Source: Candidatus Latescibacterota bacterium (GTDB lineage: Bacteria > Latescibacterota > UBA2968 > UBA8231). From it: 64,000 nt of DNA. The notes below the pieces were generated by a model. That model was not told the origin of the DNA, searched no databases, and saw nothing but the letters and a program-made list of their open reading frames with translations. Position 1 is the first letter of the stretch, and each line of letters begins with the position of its first letter. Shown piece by piece: positions 58,085 through 64,000 of the stretch. The DNA lies in the NCBI GenBank assembly GCA_022826515.1, contig JAJDUT010000017.1:1-64000 (forward strand), given 5' to 3'. A program made the position numbers and the translations under genes.

Positions 58085-59131
58085 TTACAGCGAGGGTATT
58101 TCTACGCTCAGTTCCGCCGCCACTTTGCCGAGTTCATCCCAAGTGGGTTGGGGCAAATCAATGCCTTCAACTAGTAGCCGTGCCCTAGTCTGCTGTTCGA
58201 TTTCGCCGGGCGCATAGACTTTCTCAAATCCGGGCAAGGGGCGAGCCGAGCACACCCACTTGGCCATCTCTTCGACTTCGCGTTCGTACGAATCCAGGTC
58301 GATAAAGTCCTCAATATTGATCGCTAGGACCATGGTCCCGTTACCACCTTTGCCGCCTTCTTTAGTGCAACCCGCATGAGAGAGCGGTCCCACCAACATT
58401 TCCACCATCATCGCCAGGCCACTGCCCTTGTGGCCAAACTGCTGGCCGCCCAACGGCAAGACGCCTGTACCCTCGGCGTCGTCTAAATAGCGCTGGGCCT
58501 CGGTGACGGGCTGACCTTCCTGATCTATAACCCACCCCTCGGGCATCGGCTCCTGGCGGATGTTTTTCTGCACGATTTTGCCACCGGCCACGACGGTCAT
58601 GGTCATATCGAGCATGAAAGGCGGGCCATTTTGGCGCGGGGCGGAAAAGGCAATAGGCTCAGGACGCAGGCGGCGGTCCGCCGAGCCAAAGGGCGCGAGG
58701 AAGAGGCCGCCGCCATTGAGCCAAACCATGCCGATCATGCCCCTTTCGGCGATCCGCGGCGGATAGTCGCCGAGGCGGCAGATATGGGAGATGTGGTTGA
58801 GACCAACAAAGCCGAAGGTGGAGTTTTGGGCTTTTTCAACGGCAATGTCGAGGGCGCGATTGACGGCGACGATGCCGTTGGCCCCCTTGCCGTTTATGAC
58901 TCTGAGCACAGGGGTATCGCGCACGACTTCGGTCTCTTCCCAGCGGACGTAGTTGTTTTGCATTCCGCGGGCATAGCCGGAGACGAGCCAAGTGCCGTGG
59001 GAGTCGTGGCCGTGCAGGTGGCTTTCAACGACGTGGTCGGCGACGATAAGGGCGTCATCTGCGGGAATGCCTGTAGCGGCAAAAATGCGATAGCAGAGAT
59101 CTTTGAGGACGTCGTGTTGGACTACGGGCAT
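58085..59131 (-). CDS. Ldh-family oxidoreductase, second copy
   Basis: The 348-residue protein is a second malate/L-lactate-type NAD-dependent dehydrogenase of the non-Rossmann family, distinct in sequence from the one at 19178-20185. VVESHLHGHDSHGTWLV carries the catalytic His. NSTFGFVGLNHISHICRLGDYP is typical, and HKGSGLAMMVEMLVGPLSHAG and YERE-type helices follow. It lies 27 bp after the carA stop on the same strand and may be cotranscribed. The substrate is unknown. Confidence 0.9.
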   Translation of the reverse strand: MPVVQHDVLKDLCYRIFAATGIPADDALIVADHVVESHLHGHDSHGTWLVSGYARGMQNNYVRWEETEVVRDTPVLRVINGKGANGIVAVNRALDIAVEKAQNSTFGFVGLNHISHICRLGDYPPRIAERGMIGMVWLNGGGLFLAPFGSADRRLRPEPIAFSAPRQNGPPFMLDMTMTVVAGGKIVQKNIRQEPMPEGWVIDQEGQPVTEAQRYLDDAEGTGVLPLGGQQFGHKGSGLAMMVEMLVGPLSHAGCTKEGGKGGNGTMVLAINIEDFIDLDSYEREVEEMAKWVCSARPLPGFEKVYAPGEIEQQTRARLLVEGIDLPQPTWDELGKVAAELSVEIPSL

Positions 59132-59158
59132 GAAAGGTCCTTTGGATGGGTGTGCTTC

Positions 59159-60241
59159 CTAGGAGGCGTGCGCTTCCATCAACTCGGCGAAATAGCTAAA
59201 CAGATGGAAGCTGTCGTGCGGGCCTGGCGAGGCCTCCGGGTGGCACTGGATGGAGAAAATGGGCAGTTCGCGGTGGTGCAGGCCCTCGACGCAATTGTCG
59301 TTGAGGTTGAGGCGAGTGATTTCGAGGCAATCGGGCAACGAGTCGGCCGCAATGCCCCAGCCGTGGTTTTCAGAGGTGATTAGAATCCGTTCGCTGGCGC
59401 GTTCCTTGATCGGCTGGTTGGCTCCTCGGTGCCCGAACTTGAGGCGGTAAATTTCCGCGCCAAAGGCCAAGCCGAGAATCTCGTGACCCAAGCAGATACC
59501 GAAGATCGGCTTTTTGCCTATGAGGCCCTTGCAAGTTGCGATCGCGTAGTCGAGGGGCCGGGGATCGCCCGGGCCGTTGGAGAGAAAGACGCCGTCCGGC
59601 TCCAAGGCCAAGACCTCGTCGGCCGTGGTTTTGGCCGGCACGACCGTTACCTTACATCCAGTGGCAACCAAGCAGTGGACGATATTGCGCTTGATCCCGT
59701 AGTCTAGGGCGACGACGTGGAAGCGCGGGGCTTCGGGGCTTTCGACATAGGGCGCAGAGCAGCTAACAGCGGCGACCATATCGACACCGACAAGCCCAGG
59801 CCATGCGCGCGCCTTTTCAACTAAGCTGTCCGGGTCGAGATCGGTAGTGGAAATGGCGGCGTCCATCACGCCCTCAATGCGCACTCTGCGAGTCAACTCG
59901 CGGGTGTCGATGCCCTCGATGCCGAGCACGCCGTGTTCTTCGAGATACTCGGGTAAGCTCTGACGCGCACGCCAGCTACTCGGCAGGCGAGAGCACTCTT
60001 TCATCAGGAAGCCACGAACTTGAGGCCGCGCCGATTCGTCGTCTTCAGGCGTGACCCCGTAATTGCCTATGAGTGGGTACGTCATGGTGACGATCTGGCC
60101 GGCATAGGAGGGGTCTGTGAGAATTTCCTGATAGCCGGTCATGCTGGTATTGAAGACCATTTCGCCGAGGCACTCACCCCCACGGCCAAGGGCACGGCCC
60201 TCAAAGACAGTGCCATCCGCGAGCGCAACGAGCGCTTTCAT
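59159..60241 (-). CDS. carA: Carbamoyl-phosphate synthase small subunit
   Basis: This 360-residue glutaminase subunit supplies ammonia for carbamoyl phosphate in arginine and pyrimidine synthesis. MVFNTSMTGYQEILTDPSYAG marks the N-terminal domain. The class I amidotransferase has the catalytic Cys in FGICLGHEILGLAFG, then FGHRGANQPIKE, SENHGWGI and the final QCHPEASPGPHD (His, Glu). Start ATG 60241 follows AAAGGAG. carB is not in the window, and the downstream gene is ldh rather than carB. Confidence 0.96.
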   Translation of the reverse strand: MKALVALADGTVFEGRALGRGGECLGEMVFNTSMTGYQEILTDPSYAGQIVTMTYPLIGNYGVTPEDDESARPQVRGFLMKECSRLPSSWRARQSLPEYLEEHGVLGIEGIDTRELTRRVRIEGVMDAAISTTDLDPDSLVEKARAWPGLVGVDMVAAVSCSAPYVESPEAPRFHVVALDYGIKRNIVHCLVATGCKVTVVPAKTTADEVLALEPDGVFLSNGPGDPRPLDYAIATCKGLIGKKPIFGICLGHEILGLAFGAEIYRLKFGHRGANQPIKERASERILITSENHGWGIAADSLPDCLEITRLNLNDNCVEGLHHRELPIFSIQCHPEASPGPHDSFHLFSYFAELMEAHAS

Positions 60242-60322
60242 CTTCCGTAGATACTCCTTTTTGAGAGGGTTTTAACAGCAGGTAAAAACTTAGGCAAAAA
60301 AAGACGAGGTGAACAGGCGGCC

Positions 60323-61375
60323 TCATTCCGGCGCTGAGTCCGTCAGGTCTTGGCGCTCCTGCCGTGCGCGCTCCTGCATATCGACGGCCGGATCGAATTC
60401 GCCGACGATTTCCTGGCCGACGATTTCTTCAATCACGTCTTCCAAGGTAACAATGCCAGCAAAGCCACCGTATTCATCGACGACGGCAAAAAGGTGCTCG
60501 CGCCGCTGGATGAATTCTTCGAGTAGGCGACTAGCCCGCGCCGACTCGGGCACCGAATGGATAGAGCGGCTCACCTCAGAGAGTTTGGCTTGATCGCGGC
60601 CATCAGCCAAGGCGTTGAACGCATCGCGCCGCAGCACTAAGCCGACGATGTTTTCGCGCTCGCCCTGATAGAGGGGCACCCGGCTGTGGTCCCAGCTACC
60701 GGACTGCTCGCGGGCCTCGGCCAAGGTCAAGTCGCGGTCGAGGCAGTGTACTACTGTGCGCGGGGTCATTATATCGCGCGCCCGCAATTCGTCGAGCTTG
60801 AGGATGTTTTGGATGACGCGCTCTTGGTCGTGAGAAATGGCACCAGATCGGCGGCTCATCCGCGCGATAATCTCAATCTCTTCCGGTACTACCTCCGGCA
60901 CGTCGGGTGCCCCAGCGGTGATGAGCCGAACGATGAATTTGTTGAGCCAGATAAAGGGCGCGAACAGCCATACCAGCCATTGGATCGGGCGAGCTATAAA
61001 CCGAGCGAGAACGCGGGCATGCACCACCCCCACCGTCTTGGGAAGAATCTCCGTAAAGATGAGCACCGCCAGCGAGAAGGCGATGATAAAGTACGTCTCC
61101 CAAGTCCGCGGAAATACTCCGACAAAGGCGGCACCGGCGATGGCAGCACCGCCAGTATGGGCCAAGGTATTGAGCGTGAGGATGGCTGAGATAGGGCGCT
61201 GGATATCTGCGTGCAAGCTCTTGAGGATCTTACCCGAAGTGCGCCCTTGGTCGGCCAGCATTTCGATCTGACTGGCGGGCAGTGAGTAGAGCGCAGCTTC
61301 CAAGAGCGAACAAACACAGGATACGACGAGGACGACGCTGACGGATAGGACTAGCTCAAGCAATTCAGGGGTCAT
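60323..61375 (-). CDS. Hemolysin-family (CNNM domain plus CBS) membrane protein
   Basis: The 350-residue protein has an N-terminal CNNM (DUF21) membrane domain of about four helices (LVVSCVCSLLEAALYSLPAS, LVWLFAPFIWLNKFIV). A pair of CBS domains follows (RARDIMTPRTVVHCLDRDLT, VLRRDAFNALADGRDQ, FAVVDEYGGFAGIVTLEDVIEEIVG). This is the YfjD/CorC-like group linked to magnesium or cobalt efflux. The C-terminal CorC-HlyC domain is short or absent. It is 81 bp downstream of the SWIB gene region on the same strand. Confidence 0.9.
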   Translation of the reverse strand: MTPELLELVLSVSVVLVVSCVCSLLEAALYSLPASQIEMLADQGRTSGKILKSLHADIQRPISAILTLNTLAHTGGAAIAGAAFVGVFPRTWETYFIIAFSLAVLIFTEILPKTVGVVHARVLARFIARPIQWLVWLFAPFIWLNKFIVRLITAGAPDVPEVVPEEIEIIARMSRRSGAISHDQERVIQNILKLDELRARDIMTPRTVVHCLDRDLTLAEAREQSGSWDHSRVPLYQGERENIVGLVLRRDAFNALADGRDQAKLSEVSRSIHSVPESARASRLLEEFIQRREHLFAVVDEYGGFAGIVTLEDVIEEIVGQEIVGEFDPAVDMQERARQERQDLTDSAPE

Positions 61376-61401
61376 AGACGTGGGAGTAATTTAACAAAGA
61401 G

Positions 61402-61427
61402 AGGGACTCCCCGCTGGGAATCCCTCT
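61402..61427 (-). terminator. Possible terminator downstream of the SWIB gene
   Basis: On the minus strand gagggattcc pairs, with one mismatch, with ggagtccctc and is followed by ctctttgtt. This is a moderate terminator for the SWIB gene. Confidence 0.4.
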
Positions 61428-61465
61428 CCAATGGCACTGGGCTACGATGTCTTGCTCGGGAGTAG

Positions 61466-61963
61466 CTATTCCACGTGCTCACTAACATGCTTGGTCAGGT
61501 CAAACATGCTCACTTTCTTCGCGCCGCCTACGACGGCCCGAAGCTTATCGTCGGCATTGATCATGCGCTTGTTTTTCTGGTCTTGCAGGCCATTCTTCTT
61601 GATGTACGCCCAGATTTTCTTGGTAATCTGAGTACGCGGCAATGGCTTGTTGCCGACTATGGCCCCAAGGGCGGCGTCGGGCTGCAAGGGCCTCATAAAA
61701 GCAGGATTGGGCTTGCGCTTCGCCTTTTTCTTTGCGACGGGTTTTTTCTTGGCGGCCTTCTTAGCTTTCTTCGGAGCAGCCTTCTTCTTAGCGGCAGCCT
61801 TCTTCTTCGGAGCGGCCTTCTTCTTAGCGGCAGCCTTCTTAGCCTTCGGAGCGGCCTTTTTCTTGGCGGCAGCCTTCTTAGCTTTCTTCGGAGCGGCCTT
61901 TTTCTTAGCAGCCGCTTTTTTCTTAGCAGCCTTCTTCTTGGCAACAGGTTTCTTCTTCGCCAT
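61466..61963 (-). CDS. SWIB-domain protein with a histone-H1-like lysine/alanine tail
   Basis: In this 165-residue protein the first 85 residues are a K/A/P repeat of KKAAAKKKAAPKKAKKAAAK type, like bacterial histone-H1-like proteins. From about 88 a SWIB/MDM2 domain is complete (NPAFMRPLQPDAALGAIVGN, ITKKIWAYIKKNGLQD, NADDKLRAVVGGAKKVSMFD). SWIB fused to H1-like tails is known in chlamydiae and in a few other bacteria and is thought to shape chromatin. The strong site AAAGGAGG precedes ATG 61963. No similar gene lies nearby. Confidence 0.9.
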   Translation of the reverse strand: MAKKKPVAKKKAAKKKAAAKKKAAPKKAKKAAAKKKAAPKAKKAAAKKKAAPKKKAAAKKKAAPKKAKKAAKKKPVAKKKAKRKPNPAFMRPLQPDAALGAIVGNKPLPRTQITKKIWAYIKKNGLQDQKNKRMINADDKLRAVVGGAKKVSMFDLTKHVSEHVE

Positions 61964-62248
61964 AACAAAATCCTCCTTTGGCTGTAGGGGTAAAACCCAC
62001 GAAAGGGGGTTGTTTAAAATTGGGTTTCTCGGCCTCTTTCGCCTCGTGAAGTTTAAGGCCGATTCTACCCGTTTTGTGCAGTTACAACATTATCTTTCCA
62101 ATATAGTACGAGGGCAGTATAAGTCAAGCAAAAATGTAGCTTTTTCATAGGGGAAAACGCGCTCACGATGGACGTTTGACATAATTTGCAAAAACGGGCA
62201 TTTTAATTTTGTACTTGGGATTTGTCGTATTTTGAGGTCTAAAAATTG

Positions 62249-63055
62249 ATGATCGAAAAAAGCAAATTGGGATTTGTGGGTACCGGCAACATGGGTCGGG
62301 CGCTGATTGAAGGTTTGGTTGGTCAGCTTCCTGCAGGTCAGATAACCGCAGCCGACATCAGGCCAGAAGCGCTCGAAGGCTTGTCGGCGTTGGGCGTCCA
62401 CACCAGTACCGACTCCGCAGATGCGGTCCGCGATCAGGACTTGGTAGTTTTGGTGCTCAAGCCGCAAGTGGCCGCTCCCGTATTGAAGACACTAGCCGCG
62501 CATTTTAGCACCCAGCAGGTTGTCGTCTCGCTCATGGCCGGCGTATCGACCACCCGGCTCGAAGACCTACTGCCCGCGCAAATGTCCGTGGTGCGCGTCA
62601 TGCCGCAGACGCTGGTGAGGGTGCGAGGTGCGGCTTGCGCTCTCTGCGCTGGTCGCGCTGCCAGCGCAGAACAGATGGCGCAAGTGCGTTCTCTCTTCGA
62701 CTTAGTCGGCACGACGGTCGAAGTCGCCGAAAGTCTCATGGACGCCGTTACGGGGCTTTCCGGTAGCGGCCCGGCTTGGGCTTACACCGTTGTTGAAGCT
62801 CTCGCCGACGGCGGCGTACGCGCCGGGCTGCCGCGCGAGACTGCACTAACACTTGCCGCGCAAACCCTGCTCGGTGCCGCGCACCTCATGCTCGAAAGCG
62901 GCGAGCATCCGGCCGTGCTCAGAGACCAAGTTACTTCGCCGGGCGGGACTACGGCCGCTGGGCTGCACAAGCTAGAAGAAAAGGGCCTGCGCGACGCTCT
63001 GATCAGCGCCGTGCTAGCCGCAGCCGAACGCTCCGCTGAGTTGGGGCAATCGTGA
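62249..63055 (+). CDS. proC: Pyrroline-5-carboxylate reductase
   Basis: The 268-residue enzyme reduces pyrroline-5-carboxylate to proline. The NADPH motif is LGFVGTGNMGRALIEG. QVVVSLMAGVSTTRLE is family-typical, as are VRVMPQTLVRVRGAACALCAG and the signature LSGSGPAWAYTVVEALADGG with later TSPGGTTAAGLHKLEEKG. I chose ATG 62249 over TTG 62246. It overlaps the hisH start by four bases. Confidence 0.96.
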   Translation: MIEKSKLGFVGTGNMGRALIEGLVGQLPAGQITAADIRPEALEGLSALGVHTSTDSADAVRDQDLVVLVLKPQVAAPVLKTLAAHFSTQQVVVSLMAGVSTTRLEDLLPAQMSVVRVMPQTLVRVRGAACALCAGRAASAEQMAQVRSLFDLVGTTVEVAESLMDAVTGLSGSGPAWAYTVVEALADGGVRAGLPRETALTLAAQTLLGAAHLMLESGEHPAVLRDQVTSPGGTTAAGLHKLEEKGLRDALISAVLAAAERSAELGQS

Positions 63056-63669
63056 TTGCAGTCATCGACTACGGCATGGGCAATCTGCGCAGCGTGCAGA
63101 AAGCCTTCGAATTCCTTGGCTACGAAGCCGAGATCGTCGAAGCTCCCGAGCGCCTCAGCGCGGCCACGCATCTCGTATTGCCCGGTGACGCGGCCTTTGG
63201 TGATGCCATGCACAACTTGCAGGCCGCCGGTTGGGACGCGGCCATCGCCGAGGGTCTCGCGGCCGATAAGCCCTTCTTGGGCATCTGCGTGGGGCTACAA
63301 CTCATGTTCGAGGAAAGTGAGGAAATGGGGACCCATCGCGGCCTCGGAATCCTGCCGGGCAAATGCGTGCGTTTCCCTCCTACCGAGCGAGTGCCACAGA
63401 TCGGCTGGAACCAAATCGCCATCAAGCGCAAGGTATCGCTCTTAGAGGGCGTACCTGAAGGAAGTTTTTTTTATTTTGTCCATTCGTACTATGTAGTAAA
63501 CGAAAACAAAGACGATTGCGTCGCCACGACCGACTACGGGATTGACTATACCTCAGTCGCCGGCAACGGTCGCGTCTTTGGCGTGCAATTTCACCCAGAA
63601 AAGAGCCAAGTCCACGGCTTGCGCCTTCTCGACAATTTCGCGCGCCTGCGCTGTGCGCGCCTGCGCTGA
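63052..63669 (+). CDS. hisH: Imidazole glycerol phosphate synthase glutaminase subunit
   Basis: This 205-residue class I amidotransferase partners HisF in histidine synthesis. [19 protein letters not shown] is the HisH start and [19 protein letters not shown] holds the catalytic Cys. The catalytic His and Glu are in [12 protein letters not shown]. Start GTG 63052 overlaps proC. hisF follows after eight bases. The coupling of proC with the his genes is unusual. Confidence 0.96.
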   Translation: MIAVIDYGMGNLRSVQKAFEFLGYEAEIVEAPERLSAATHLVLPGDAAFGDAMHNLQAAGWDAAIAEGLAADKPFLGICVGLQLMFEESEEMGTHRGLGILPGKCVRFPPTERVPQIGWNQIAIKRKVSLLEGVPEGSFFYFVHSYYVVNENKDDCVATTDYGIDYTSVAGNGRVFGVQFHPEKSQVHGLRLLDNFARLRCARLR

Positions 63670-63677
63670 TAGAGATT

Positions 63678-64000
63678 ATGCTCGCCAAGCGAATCATTCC
63701 CTGTCTAGATGTGAAAAATGGCCGCAACGTGCGCGGGGTGCGCTTTTCAGCCGACCGCGATGCTGGCGACCCCGTTGAACTCGCCGAGCGCTACGACGCC
63801 GAGGGTGCAGACGAACTCGTCTTCTACGACATCACGGCTTCAGCCGATGGCCGCGCCATCGTCATGGACCTCGTGCGCCAAGTATCCGAGCGGGTCTTCA
63901 TTCCCTTAATGGTCGGCGGCGGCATTCGCACCTTCGCGGACGTGCGCCACATTCTCAAGACCGGTGCCGACAAGGTCTCGATCAACTCGGCCCATGTGTA
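63678..64000 (+). CDS. hisF: Imidazole glycerol phosphate synthase cyclase subunit, partial at window edge
   Basis: The window ends inside the gene after 107 codons. [60 protein letters not shown] and [11 protein letters not shown] are clear HisF motifs, with the first catalytic Asp in PCLDV. It completes the HisH-HisF complex. A short gap after hisH implies a shared transcript. Confidence 0.96.
   Translation, partial: MLAKRIIPCLDVKNGRNVRGVRFSADRDAGDPVELAERYDAEGADELVFYDITASADGRAIVMDLVRQVSERVFIPLMVGGGIRTFADVRHILKTGADKVSINSAHV

Noticed and set aside
61651..61963. CRISPR array
   Set aside because: The regular repeats are codon repeats of a K/A-rich protein, not direct repeats with unique spacers. 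No array was found anywhere in the window.
61475..61987. Leucine-rich plus-strand frames over the SWIB gene
   Set aside because: They are the antisense of the lysine/alanine codon repeats (AAG to CTT). The minus-strand SWIB domain is unmistakable.

Overview
The window reads as chromosomal DNA (complete or draft) of a GC-rich Gram-negative bacterium. The evidence for a double membrane is an outer-membrane beta-barrel protein, lipoprotein signals, and Spy/CpxP-like periplasmic proteins. Three large secreted proteins end in an N-[FY]PNPFN-type C-terminal Ig-like (Por/FlgD-like) domain, and the window also holds DUF6807, Gfo/Idh/MocA, two Ldh-family oxidoreductases, a sulfatase-maturase-type radical SAM enzyme and cytochrome-linked copper-monooxygenase-like proteins. 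This mix resembles uncultured FCB-related phyla such as Latescibacterota. The taxon is an inference, because no rRNA or other marker settles it.

Region 1 (1 to about 14,960) is an accessory, defence-like island built of scars. It begins with an IS30-family element inserted in a PRiA4-ORF3-like gene. It then holds at least six toxin-antitoxin loci, several broken: a mazF stump with its antitoxin, a 5'-truncated brnT with intact brnA, an orphan parE, an intact phd/parE pair, higBA and abiE. Mixed in are a WYL regulator, two PD-(D/E)XK-type proteins, a tandem AAA+ ATPase and a DnaB paralogue whose catalytic Glu is replaced by Gln. A 19-bp palindrome (consensus TGCGACGCGATCTGTCGCA) recurs five times here and was not seen elsewhere in the window. 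An 18-bp exact repeat links 4572-4589 to the 3' end of the metallophosphoesterase gene at 14,960, a possible island boundary.

Region 2 (14,960-31,950) is mostly chromosomal metabolism. It carries a phosphoesterase, a radical SAM maturase with a SEC-C tail, DUF6807 and Gfo/Idh/MocA genes, ldh, moeA, a beta-propeller lipoprotein-like gene, a hemA-ccsA-like pair, an outer-membrane barrel, a cytochrome/copper-monooxygenase/TPR protein with a redoxin partner, and an ECF sigma/anti-sigma/Spy-like cluster. An amidohydrolase follows.

Region 3 (31,950-44,600) holds a second cytochrome/copper-monooxygenase-like protein, a bacterial GPP34 (GOLPH3-like) protein, a polyamine-type ABC transporter without its binding protein next to a gamma-glutamyltransferase, a threonine aldolase, a YyaL-DsbD-alpha fusion and an acyl-CoA synthetase.

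Region 4 (44,600-51,140) is a cell-surface locus. A DUF3179 protein with a C-terminal sorting-like domain is followed by a tandem duplication of a two-gene cassette: a small eight-cysteine exported peptide, a perfect GC-rich hairpin, then a 700-residue FG-GAP/VCBS protein with a sorting-like tail. This is the most striking possibly undescribed system in the window.

Region 5 (51,377-64,000) holds a permuted flavoprotein-polyferredoxin membrane fusion, an unrecognised glycine-zipper protein, a polyphosphate:AMP phosphotransferase, aroC, a second ldh, carA, a CNNM/CBS protein, a SWIB protein with a histone-H1-like tail, proC, hisH and the start of hisF. Short palindromic repeats sit at several gene 3' ends. 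No rRNA, complete tRNA or CRISPR array was seen.
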